Of a stretch of 64,000 bases of DNA, positions 18,484 through 29,261 are shown piece by piece. The first letter of the stretch is position 1, and the number at the start of each line of letters is the position of its first letter. Under the pieces are notes generated by a model that saw only the letters and a list, made by a program, of their open reading frames with translations, was not told the origin of the DNA and did not search any database. The DNA lies in assembly GCA_964036155.1 (NCBI GenBank), contig OZ038422.1, forward strand, positions 9,075,201-9,139,200, in the 5' to 3' direction. Position numbers and translations under genes: made by a program. This DNA comes from Diploscapter coronatus (taxonomy: Eukaryota > Nematoda > Chromadorea > Rhabditida > Rhabditidae).

Positions 18484-19689
18484 AGCTTGATTATAATAAT
18501 ATCAGATTTAATATAAAAGTTTTATTTAATAAAATGTGGAATAATAATTTAACTTCAATGCACATGATACAGACAACTCTTGAATGCATTCAAAAGTGAC
18601 GAGGGATAATTGTAACTCAAATAAATTCTTTTAGTATTTTACTTTAAAATTCTGTAACCAAATCCAATATTACTTTTATAGTAGTTTCAAAGTAAATTTT
18701 TCAAAATCCACTGCTGTACATAATCATATAGACCCTCCCCCTATATTTTCCTGCTCCGGGCAAATATGCAGCCGGTGAAATTTCTTTTGTGGATAGGATT
18801 ATTGAGCTCCTTGAATAACCTCCATATACCAATTTTCGGGATGATTCTACTTTTTTAGATGCCCTTAACTATGCGCAAATTGGTCAAAAATGTTAGTGAA
18901 CGTTCAGAAAAAGCCCATAATCTCTATCTTTCTTTTGTATTTATCCAACTTTCCCCGATGTATGTTAATAGCGTCTTGGGATAGTTGAGACCTACCGCTA
19001 CTCACTGAAATGTCAAACAATCTTACTCGGTAAGCACCTAGAAAATTTCCATTAAGTGAAATATAAGCAATGACATAATACCATTGATATTTGTTCGTCT
19101 TGAAATTTCATTCGATTGTTGTGAGTCGCGTATCAGACTCAATGGATTGTCTTTCAAAATGAACGATTTCATGTCCTCGCATTCTCCCAACTTTTGTTCC
19201 AATATCTTCATAATTTCATCATCACGAATGCATGACATAAGAAACACCAATAAAATGATATCCTGATACTATTGGTCTATCATTGATCTTTTTATTTATT
19301 TTTATTGCGTCGAATTTACAAGTTATTTGTTTTTTTTTATGAATAAAATATGATTTTCCAAGTTACAACTAGAATGAATGTAAGTTTGTCTTAAACTTTC
19401 GAAAATTTCATGTTTAGTGTTTTGTCTCAATGATTCTTCAAAAAACGAGGATATGGATCGATTTTGAGAACGTTAGCTGAAGTTTTACAATCGTGTTAAT
19501 TTGATCCCGACTCCAATCACTGTGTTCGTCCTTTTGCCTTCTTACATTCTACTATTTTCAGGTTATCTCTAACTTTAAACGAAAATGACTAGCCTTGATA
19601 TTAAAAGTGCAGATTTCGTCTATTTTTCTAATTGATTCTGCGTTATTTTCCGAGTTTTTTTTTTTCAAAAATGTATAATATTTTAGCAG
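18484..19689. other. Intergenic region, kelch copy 1 to anoctamin
   Basis: Starts with a 3' UTR shared with the other kelch copies (AATAAA near 18528). The rest is AT-rich, with no supported gene. A non-coding first exon of the anoctamin gene may lie here, because the ATG at 19690 follows a good TTTTAG acceptor. Confidence 0.45.
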
Positions 19690-22600
19690 ATGGGTGATCT
19701 TAATAAAGCTGACGTAAGTGAGCCAGATTCAGAGTGCTTGATTTTGAAAATTAGTTTAGTTACGATACAATTGAGTGATCCAAACTAACAATTATGCTTG
19801 ATTTATTTCTACCTGAAATTTTAAAATTTACATTTATTTTTTTCAGGAGCTTACTGAATCTTACAGGGATCTTCTTGAAAAAGAATGGGACAGAGGCCGC
19901 TACTTTAGCGATGGAAAGAGGGAGGTATGGAAATGTTTTTCTAAAGAAGTATTTTTATTTATCACTAGAAGATTAAATCGGCTAAAATAGTGACGGGAAA
20001 GTTCTACAAAGAAAAATCGATGACCAAAATACTTGAATCACCCTATATATAAATTGCAAGATTCAGATCGATTTCGTGCTAGTTTGGCAGGAGGAAGATC
20101 CAAATGCAGATCCGGACGAAGTATCCAAGTACAGCTGGAATTCGAACGAAGAAGAAGATGAGGTCAATTCTTGTAGAGGATTTTCAGTTTCATTTGCAAA
20201 ATAATGGACGTGACCTCTGCCCTTCTTTAGATTTGCAGAGAACGTAGAGTGCCCCCTTCCTCTGCGCCTCTGCCAGCAAAAGAAGAGAAGAAGTGAGGGA
20301 GATCACGCCCATTCTTTTGCAAGCGAAATGGAAACATTCTTATTTGAATTTCTTTGTTTACAGTAAGAAGTGGGAGTACAATCTTATTGAAATTTTCCAA
20401 AATGCTAATTTTAGCACCTCGAGAACAAGTTATCTCCAATGGAAAGGAGAGCACGATATAGAGGTAACTTCGAGAAGAACCTCAAGAAAATGGATCTCCA
20501 ACTGGAGCACGTCGCTATCAGTCCTGAGGTATCAGAAATTTTAGAAACTAGAAAATATCACATAGATTTCACGAAATCACTTGATCCTATGAATTTGAAT
20601 CATATTGATCAGAGTAGCTTTCCTCTATCAAACGCACAATAATGAACTTGAGTTTTCAGCTCGGCAATACCCGCTTCACCCTCGTGCACGCGCCATTTGA
20701 AGTTCTCGAAAAACAGGCTCAATTATTGAGTATCAAGTTGCCGGTCATGGAATCCGACATCGAGCCACCGGTTTGCTTAAGAATTATTTTTCGGAAAATT
20801 TCGAGAATATTTCCCTCCAGAATTATGGCTTTTTACGATATCTACTTAATCTGTGGCTTTCGAAACGGCATATTTTGGATTTTGATGAAGAAACGAATAA
20901 GAAGCTGAACGAGCCAAGCTTCTTCACGCAACCGTATTCGGTTTCAAAAAGGAAGACGTAAGATTTCTAAGTTGCATAAAAATCTTAAACAATTATCCTC
21001 AAAATTACCTATAAATTTGGTCTTTCAATATTTCGATATGTGAGTAAGGAAATCTATAAAGACAGACTATTATTATCACACTTGATCGAGATGTTGTAAA
21101 CTTGAACATTTTTGAAACACAAAAATGCATAGAAAGAAGTTCAAGAGAAAAGATTCTGATTTCTAGCTTTATAAATTGGGATCATCCTGAAAAACTCTTT
21201 CCGCGCGCTGAACGAGTTCGAATGGTCTACGACATGTTAAATCGGGCTCACTACGGAGATTCTGGAATCGACTTTAAAACGTCGAGGGGCGTAATAGACC
21301 ATAGGTAAGTTGAAAATTTGTGAAAAAAAATCAGATAATTCGAATAAATATGATATGTCGGGAGGCAGTTCGACTAATTTAATAGTATCAGTCTGCATCT
21401 ATGATTCAAATTTGTAATAGGCAAAATTTCAGATTCGGCATCACTAGACTGCTAGAAACAGGCACGTATACGGCTGCCTTTCCTCTACATCAGGTAATGG
21501 TGGCTTATATTTAGAGAGTGCAAATTCCGCCCACCTTGCGTAGGAGAGGAACAAGCAAAAACTTCGTACGGGTTGCTTGAAAAGGGGGGTTTTTTTTTTA
21601 AATAAAATAAAAAATTTTAAAACCCCTGTGAGAGACCCTAGTCAATTCGATTACGGGGAACATTTTTTCGTTGGAGTGATTCAAGAAAATCAACCCCATG
21701 CCCAAAAAACAAGTTTTAAAAATTGACATTAGCATAAATTTGTCTGCAACTTTCTTCACATTTGACATTCGATGACATCTGATATGTTAAATTACCATGA
21801 CTTTGCATAGGATGGACCATTTTAAGAGCTAAACTGATTTAGAATGCTGAAAATCAGCACTTTAAGATGATACCTCTTACATTAGCCCATCATATATTTC
21901 AAAAATGGACTTGCGCTCTCTACTTATATTACCCATTTTCCTCGATTATCTTAATTTACAATGTCTCAGGAGTTGCGTGATCGTGCTGAACTGCCCAATG
22001 GTCCAGAAACGCATAGAGAGATGCTCTTCTGGTACTGGGCTTCATGGAGGAGTATCTTCAAATATCAACCTCTGGATTTGATCAAGTAACATTGCCTATT
22101 ATTACTAGTTATTGGGTCTGTTGTACAAAAATAGGTGTCCTGAAATTATTTCTCTCTTCGAAGCTATTTTTATAAGGCTGCAGAAAGAGGAGCAATATCT
22201 AAAGAAGGAAACAAGTATCGTCCATATTTCTTTGCCCTAGGTTTAAGCTACTTAGCCTTAGCTATAAAAACAATTTGTCACTTGGGTCAATTTTCTAAAA
22301 TTTTGTTACATCGTTTTCGAAGAGAAACATAATTTCTTTCAGGCGATATTTTAGCACCAAACTTGCGCTCTACTTTGCTTGGCTAGGCTACTACACTCGA
22401 TCTCTGATTTTTGCTTCGATCATCGGGATTCTCTGCGTCATTTTCGGAATGTGGAACGTCAAGGAGGACACTGTTAGGTAAGTAATTCTTTAATAGCTTT
22501 CTATGTGACTTATCTTTTAGCAACGATATTTGTGGTAGTGACGGTATCGGAGCAAGAACACTTATTTGCCCCCAATGTGACTACTACTGTGATTTTCAAA

Positions 22601-25600
22601 GATTAAATAGCAGCTGTACATATTCGAAGGTGGGATAAAGCCACAAAGGGGTTTTCCAGTTCATTTGCACATAAGATGGACACGAAATGATAATAGGGAC
22701 ATTCCCCTTAAAAAGTGCGCGACGGGTTCACAGTAGGACACGCTCTTTTATTCTTGTAAAATTGACAATTTCATAAGAATTAAAGGGGGCATAGCCTACT
22801 GCAAACCCGCCGTGCAATTTTTAGGGAGAATGTCCCTATTATCATCTCGTGATGATGGACCAAGATTTTGTTTATTAACCTCCTTTGGTTTGCAACGACG
22901 TAGACAAATTGACCACCTCCCATTCTTTCGAGTCTCTGTAAGCTAGGGTCGAAGAAAGACAACACCCAGTCTTATGCAGATGAAACGGAAAACCCTCTGT
23001 AATATCGCCGATTGGATAGAAAGTCAACTCTCGCCACCACTTTGTATAGCGCAATTTCATCTTTTGAGCAACGAAATAGTGTGTATTTGTGGGAGAGAAA
23101 GAGAAATCGCATTGTAAACTCGGAGCTAACCCAAATGTGAAGACTGGCTTTCTCTCCAACACTCGACACCATTATTTGAAATTTTTAGATCTCGTACTTA
23201 TTTGACAACAGCATGACAGTGATATTCGCGATATTGATGTCCGTTTGGGCGACAATGTTCTTGGAGGGATGGAAGAGATACCATGCAGAGATCGCTTGGA
23301 AATGGGGACTTTTGGATTTCGTCATGGAAGATGTGAGCATTTGCTGGCCCATATAAATTTTGCAAAAAAACTACTTCTTTACAGGGACGTGCGAAGTTTT
23401 GTCTTTGTTTCAAAAAAATTTACTGTCTGTTTTGAAAAATCACAATTTCAGTCTTCACACGTCCCTGCTTCTTTAACAAAATTGTAAAAAGAAAAACTTG
23501 CGACATTTACAAGAATCTTGCAAACAAGATATAATTTTTATATGGCGTCAATATTGTTCAGGAGGTAGTCCGCCCTGAATTCCAATTGCGCGTCCGCACT
23601 TATCACATTAATCCGGTGACTGGAAAAGAAGAACCACATTTACCAGATAGAAAGAGAGCGGCTAATTGGTTGGCAACCATGGCTACTGTGCTCTTTTTCG
23701 TGAGTCATTTTTCTTAGAAATTAATTGATTGAACAAGAATGTTTTATCGATTTCGACCTGGAGAGAAAGGGGTCGTCTGTATCTTGAATTGAAATAAATA
23801 CGATGGGATTGTAGTATTAATGACCAAGACATAATGAAGAAACCTGTGTAGAGAATTTCTAAGGCCACAAATAGTCTTTAGACGCTCTATGCTTTCAGGT
23901 CATCCTCGTGCTGGCAGCTGTCTTTGGGATGGTCGTTTATCGAGCTATTGTGATGAATCTGTTGGCTCAAGCGAACGACCCAAAAGTCGACTCCTATGCT
24001 TTTCTGATCATCTCGATTACGGCCGCCATCATCAACTTGATTTTCATCAACGTCATGAACGCTGTGGGGAACGGTATCTCATTGTGAATACGAGAAACAA
24101 ATCTAGGTCTACTACAAACTAGCCATGTGGCTGACTCGCTGGGAGTGTCCCCGAACTCAGTCGGAATTCGACAACAGCTTCACCTTCAAGGTGTTCTTCT
24201 TCCAATTCGTCAACTACTACGCCTCATTCTTCTACATCGCTTTCTTCAAAGGAATGTAAGATTTGCCTCATAAAAATCAAAGTATCTCTTGAATTCCAGG
24301 TTCGCCCAGGTACCGGGCGCGAGAGACAACGATGGAAACATTAAGATCGCAGGGTATCGTCTGGAGGTGAGACAATCCTTCATGATCAAGATGCCTTTAT
24401 ATCAATGCGCTTCCTGGATTGTTCAATTGAAAACTTCAGGGTTGCGGTCCGGCCGGTTGTTTCGTGGAGCTCGTCATCCAATTGGCGATCATCATGTGCG
24501 GAACTCAGTTCATAAATGCAGCAGTGGAGCTGTTCATGCCCATCGTCATGAGCCTAATCAATAAATGGAAGCCTCGTTTATTAGCTAGATTGAGGAGGAA
24601 GAAGGATCAGGAGAGTGTCAAACGATGTGAAGAGAGACAAAATGTAGGAAAACTTTAGACACAAATTCAAACGGGTTTTCGTTTCATTTGAAAAGTGATG
24701 GGCGTGACTTCTCCTCTTTCTCTAGCTTGTAGAGACGCCGAGGACGTATAGAGCTTTTCTTTCCTCTCCATTCGTGCAAGTCAAAGGATGTGGAAAGGCC
24801 ACGCCTATCACTTTGCCACTGAAACGGAAAACGTACTGTATTATTCAGAAACTTGCCGGAAAATTACCCCGATGGGAGGCTGACTGCTACCTCATTCCGC
24901 TCTACGACCAATATCTATTCGATGAGTATCTTGGCGAGGGTAGATTTTCGTAACATCACACAAGATTTTTTATCACATCCACATTACAGTAATCCAATTC
25001 GGCTTCGTCACTTTATTCGTGTGTGCATTTCCGTTGGCGCCATTATTTGCCCTGATTCACAATATTTTAGAAATCAGGGTGGATGCCTATAAGTTTGTGG
25101 TTACACAGCAAAGACCTGTATCAGAACAGGTAAAATCTTGAATATGACCAATTTTTTAAAAGAGTTTGTATAGCAATGGTGGTAAGTCTCACGTACTCTC
25201 TGCATTAAACAATCTATGCATATCTGGAAACGTTTGAATCATGTCGGAATTTGCATCGGTATTTAGAGAGCTTTGTGTGAAATTGTGAATTACATATGAA
25301 ACTGAAACTGTTGCTATACTGAATTGGAATTTGCTAGGTAGTTTCCAAAGAATTTTGAAACGCAATTCAGGCGAGAAACATCGGCGTGTGGTACAATATT
25401 CTGGACTTTATAAGCAAAGCCAGTGTCACGATAAACGTGAGTATGATAGAATCCAGTTTTTGAGGCCATTCAACCTTCAGGCTCTTGCTATCGCGTTCGC
25501 TACAGACTTCATTCCGAAGTGGCTGTACTATTATTCGAACGGAAATATGAACGGCTACGTTGACTCTTCACTGTCCTGGTTCGATACGAGTCATCTTCGT

Positions 25601-27304
25601 ATTAAGAATTCAACCTTCACAGACGTCACCGCTTGCAGGTGATAAAATTTGTAATATACTTGTTGGACCCCGTTACGTGACCAATCAGATAGTTTTGAAC
25701 GCTGTAGACGTCTGGGATATAATGAAACATATCCGTAAGATCTGCGAAATTATTTGAAATTTTGGCTTTCATTACCTACCAGATGTAGAGCTGGTAAACG
25801 AATTATTTATTGATGCCAAATTATCATTTTCTAAAATTTTGTAATGCATATGTTGAATTGAAATAATCGTGGATCGTTTAGATACCGTGCCTACCGAGAG
25901 CCCCCTTGCAGCTTGAACGTCACGAATCCCAAGACGGGAATGCCGATGGTGTGTGACGACGACATGGACTTGTCTTACGAATGGTGGAAAGTGTTCGCCA
26001 TTCGACTCCTTTTCGTCTTGATCTTCGAGGTGAATCGAAGCCTATCTCTGAAGTCCTTATATGGATAGTCGTATATCCCTTGGAATCGCAGCATCGTGCA
26101 TGCGAAATCCTAAGGAGGAAGATTCTTTTCCCTACTCCTCCTATTCAATAGTATCTCATTATGTCACGATGTCATGATGCTATGAGACTCACGAATAGTC
26201 TATAAAATCGTAACGAATTTCCAGCATATAGTCTTCATGCTGAAGATGTTCTTCGACTACATTATTCCTGATGTCCCTAAGAACGTGTTCATTCAACAGC
26301 AGAGAGAGAAGTACATCATCAGAATGGCGCTGCTGGATGATTGGGCTAAGGAAGGAGATGGGGATTCAAGAGCGTTAGTTTGCTGTTATAATGGAAAAAA
26401 ATCATGTTTTCCATTATAGTAGAAGTCGGGATTAAGGCAGTAGACATGGTTTGTGATAGTGCGAGCAAATGCTAAGTCTGCGACGCGATCACCCTAAGAA
26501 GATCGTGTCGCAGCTTTCTCTCTTGTTGGCACCAACACTAATCACGTTTATTGCCACCATAATCCAGGCCATTATATAATCGAGAGCAAGGCTTATTCAC
26601 CAAAACATGGAGATCGAAAACGAGAGATTGTCATTTGCTGTATTTTCTAAAGGGGTGGAAAGAAAAAATAGCATGCGAAATAAGAGACGCAGATTTTCTC
26701 TTCCACCTTCTCCCTTTTTCGATCTCCATATTTTGGGGAATAAATCATATTCATTTTGTTCAGATCGAGTGTGCATGGTGAACTTTTGAAAAGGTAAAGA
26801 TTCGATGAGATATGTCTAATTTTTTACTGGGCATAGTTGAGCACGCATGGCAAATACGGCTAGCTAGCATTTATCTCGCATGATCCTATAGTTTAGTTGA
26901 TAGAATGCCCCCCGGATTGGAATGACAGAGATTCAATTCCTCCTAGAATCGAGATTTTTTACAAATACTAGCCACTCACGCCCGCTTGTCCTAGGCGCAC
27001 TGTTCCTATAACATTATAAAATACGGAATCTGTTTCAGAGCAGCTGAAGGCGATAATGAAACGACTGCCTACCAACCAGGATCCTTCACTCAAGAGGTGA
27101 TAGTTGATTATTTCTAGCAATCGTTAAAATATCCCACTTTTACAATACTCAATTCAGATAGCTGATTTCAAGCCTATTGACCATAATGATCGTCAGGAAG
27201 ATCCTTTGACGAACACTTCAAACTCTATCGAAATGACGCCAATCGCAGGAAGCAAGGAGGACAATGAAACACAGCCAAACGCTGAGAAAATCCCAAATGT
27301 ATAG
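19690..27304 (+). CDS. Anoctamin (TMEM16) membrane protein
   Basis: Twenty-five exons starting at 19690, 19847, 20067, 20415, 20660, 20821, 21167, 21433, 21970, 22343, 22521, 23189, 23562, 23899, 24107, 24300, 24440, 24849, 24990, 25371, 25481, 25882, 26225, 27039, 27158; 980 residues, the usual family length. The N-terminal dimerisation domain has [26 protein letters not shown] and [11 protein letters not shown]. About ten membrane segments start at [21 protein letters not shown], with a Cys-rich extracellular loop after the first (CGSDG...CPQCDYYC). The Ca2+-site helices keep their acidic residues: [15 protein letters not shown] and EIRVDAYKF (Glu about 720, Asp about 724). Members are Ca2+-activated chloride channels or lipid scramblases; which this is cannot be told by eye. 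The intron at 24064-24106 is 43 nt. Many other introns carry foldback elements. The start could lie further upstream if an earlier coding exon exists. Confidence 0.94.
20178..20339. mobile_element. Foldback MITE, family A, anoctamin intron
   Basis: Left arm GGATTTTCAGTTTCATTTGC continues AAAATAATGGACGTGACCTC. The right arm (20300-20339) is its near complement. About 160 bp, no coding capacity. The arms match the elements at 24672 and 22648, so this is a repeat family. Confidence 0.7.
21512..21922. mobile_element. hAT-type non-autonomous transposon in anoctamin intron
   Basis: Terminal inverted repeats TAGAGAGTGCAAATTCC and GGACTTGCGCTCTCTA are flanked by a perfect 8 bp direct repeat CTTATATT (21504-21511 and 21923-21930). 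The 8 bp target duplication and the TAGAG/CTCTA ends are the hAT hallmark. Length 411 bp; no transposase. Confidence 0.85.
22648..22996. mobile_element. Foldback MITE, family A, interrupted by another element
   Basis: Outer arms: GGGGTTTTCCAGTTCATTTG at 22648, and the complement of GGGTTTTCCGTTTCATCTGC ending at 22996. They match the family A elements at 20178 and 24672. The body is about 350 bp because a second foldback sits inside it at 22681-22851. The remaining internal sequence (reverse complement CTAGCTTACAGAGAC) matches CTAGCTTGTAGAGAC of the 24672 copy, in opposite orientation. Confidence 0.65.
22681..22851. mobile_element. Nested foldback MITE (family B)
   Basis: Almost perfect hairpin: CACGAAATGATAATAGGGAC pairs with GTCCCTATTATCATCTCGTG, and the arms continue to a centre at ATTCTTGTAAAATTG / CAATTTCATAAGAAT. 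The sequence ATGGA occurs just outside both ends and may be the target duplication. About 170 bp, non-coding. Confidence 0.75.
24672..24834. mobile_element. Foldback MITE, family A, anoctamin intron
   Basis: Left arm GGGTTTTCGTTTCATTTGAA plus AAGTGATGGGCGTGACTTC. The right arm complement reads CGTTTTCCGTTTCAGTGGCA plus AAGTGATAGGCGTGGCC. Third family A copy inside the same gene. Confidence 0.72.
26600..26736. mobile_element. Short foldback element, anoctamin intron
   Basis: CCAAAACATGGAGATCGAAA and TTTTCGATCTCCATATTTTGG are inverted repeats about 137 bp apart. They are not related by eye to families A or B. Confidence 0.55.
26882..26950 (+). repeat. tRNA-like sequence (tRNA pseudogene or SINE head)
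   Basis: The B-box GATTCAATTCC at 26930 is near perfect. An A-box-like TAGTTTAGTTG lies about 40 bases upstream. The ends GATCCTA and TAGAATC pair at 6 of 7 positions like an acceptor stem. TTTTTT follows at 26955 as a possible Pol III terminator. Other stems are poor, so it is unlikely to be a functional tRNA. It lies inside the anoctamin intron. Confidence 0.45.
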
Positions 27305-27820
27305 CTTTATGAATATGATTTCGATAGTAAAACAAAGTTATCTTATGGGCTTATTATTTTAAAATCTGGCAATATGGTTTCTACTTAAAACTCAGCTTTG
27401 CATTTTTTTTCTATTTGGAAAAATCTTTTAAAGCGTTTGTTATCCAATGTGTGATTCAATAAAGTTATGCAACATTTGTAAGAAAATATTAATCCCCCAA
27501 AAATAATTGATTAGGAAAACGATATTATATATGAGTACCTAAAAATTAAATATGAGCACCTGAAAAACGGGTGTAAAGATCATATAGAAAAAAAACTCAC
27601 AAGATAAGATTAAAAAGAAAACAAAAAAAACCCTCAGCAATTGTATGCATCCCTTTCTTTCTTTCTCTCCCCTCTTGTCAAACCACCTGCTATTTCTTCT
27701 CCAGTTCTGAAATCTCAGTTTCCTGATACCAAATTAGCCTACTATATTGTTAGATATCTCACCTTATAAAAGTTTCAAATCCCCATTCCCAAGTCGTTTT
27801 CAAGTAAAAAATTTCCTAGC

Positions 27821-28077
27821 TTTATTCCCCACTAGGTGGGGTCGGCTACCCTCAGCCCGTAATGGGACAAACGGCCTATCCTAGCCACGCAGGACTGGTG
27901 ACCCGTCCCGAGGACAGACTGTTGTTATGTGCAATAGCCGAAGGATTTTTAGGCAAATTTTTCGTGGTATTACCCACTACCAATATTTCTTAACCCTCTT
28001 GGTTTGGGTTGAGATGGGAGCGAAGTTGAGGCCATGCTCTAGACAGTGACATACAACCACTGCCGCTAGACCACCTA
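27821..28077 (-). repeat. Dispersed tRNA-derived SINE-like repeat, copy 2
   Basis: Matches 16421-16680 closely. On the minus strand it begins AGGTGGTCTAGCGGCAGTGG, a better A-box than in copy 1 and very like a tRNA 5' end. The body includes AACCAAGAGGGTTAAG and a conserved segment with GTCCTGCGTGGCTAGGATA. Confidence 0.65.
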
Positions 28078-28761
28078 TTTTTGTCAGGTTAGAGAATAAT
28101 TCTAACTGCAACACGACGATATACCTAGCAGTTTCAGTTGAAATTATATGAGGAAGAAATCAAATTGCCAACTTTTATCGATAACAAAAATGGGGCAATC
28201 ATTCGACTTCGTTTAATTCAATGCTTGAACACGAAATATTGATTGAATAGTATTGGGAATGCTTAGTTACGTTAAAAGCAGCAATAAACCGTTCGCCTTC
28301 GAAACTCACGTGTTACACCAATCAATAAACATTCTCCGGCATTTGCAGTATCATTATTAGGAGTTTCATCAACTTATCGAACTTTATAAATTCATTTTTG
28401 TTTCGATTATGCCATTTCATAATTTCAGCTAAATTGTTTTAAGACAGACTCCTTGTAAAATTCAAATAAAGATCTGCATTAGGACAAAGTCCCCCAATCC
28501 GAATATGATCCATAAAATTCGATTTTTGAGACCAAAACTTTGATTCGTTATTTCTCAAAAGGGGTCTTTAAGAGTGAATGTCAGAATTATTCAAAGTGGT
28601 GCGGAACAGGGGTTCATCGATTTGACTGATTTTCACACATATTGTTCAGTGTTTCACGCTGATTCTCGTGATGCTATCCGTTTTTTGAAAATCGATTACT
28701 GTAGCTTAAAGTTTTGACTGATCCGACTTCAGAAAAAATCATAACTTTCTTATTTCTGAAC

Positions 28762-28844
28762 CAGGGCCAGGCGGAATTTGAAATTTTGCTTTTCGGAATT
28801 CGGAACGCCAAAACCCTCGGAATTGGGAATTCCGCCCAGCCCTG
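28762..28844. mobile_element. 83 bp hAT-like mini-element
   Basis: CAGGGCCAGGCGGAATTT and AATTCCGCCCAGCCCTG are long inverted repeats starting CAGGG and ending CCCTG, with under 50 bp between them. No clear 8 bp target duplication was found, so it may be an old insertion. Confidence 0.5.
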
Positions 28845-28960
28845 AGAGGGGGCACTCTAGCCTACTCTGGTCGTCTGCACTCTCTCTTTTCTCCCCACTA
28901 TTTGTGCTCGTGCTCATGCCAGCTCAAGTCAACCATCTGTTAACCATCTGTTCATCCTAG

Positions 28961-29221
28961 TAAAAAGAAAAACGTCCTGAATTCGTTTTTCCTTGCCTCA
29001 CAGAAATATCGATTTTGGGCTGTCATGTGGTTCTTTTTCGTTTCTTTTTCGAAAATCTTCAACAATGGGTCGGTCATTTATCGACGAACCCTGTGCCGAG
29101 CTGTCGGTACCCGATTTTCTCTCATTTCTCCTCTCAGAATTCCCATTTTTTCGCTTTTCGTTTTCTATCGTATTTTCGAAAGTATTTGTTGTTTTTCGCG
29201 TTGATCGACCGATATTTTTTT
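28961..29221 (+). promoter_or_regulatory. Duplicated copy of the SPT16 promoter/5' UTR
   Basis: About 260 bp nearly identical (roughly 93-95% by eye) and in the same orientation to 35522-35784, which lies directly upstream of the SPT16 start codon. Shared landmarks are GAAAAACGTCCTGAATTC, CGATTTTGGGCTGTCATGTG, CAACAATGGGTCGGTCATTT and TTTTTCGCGTTGATCGA. The similarity stops 30-40 bp before each start codon. Here it precedes the chimeric kelch gene, which it may drive. Confidence 0.85.
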
Positions 29222-29261
29222 ATTAATTGATTGCATTCGAAGCCAACCAAATTCAGTCAAG

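Noticed and set aside
26502..26555. CTGCGACGCGATC hairpin near 26473-26510 considered as an RNA gene
   Set aside because: Single 13 bp stem with no Pol III signals or further structure.
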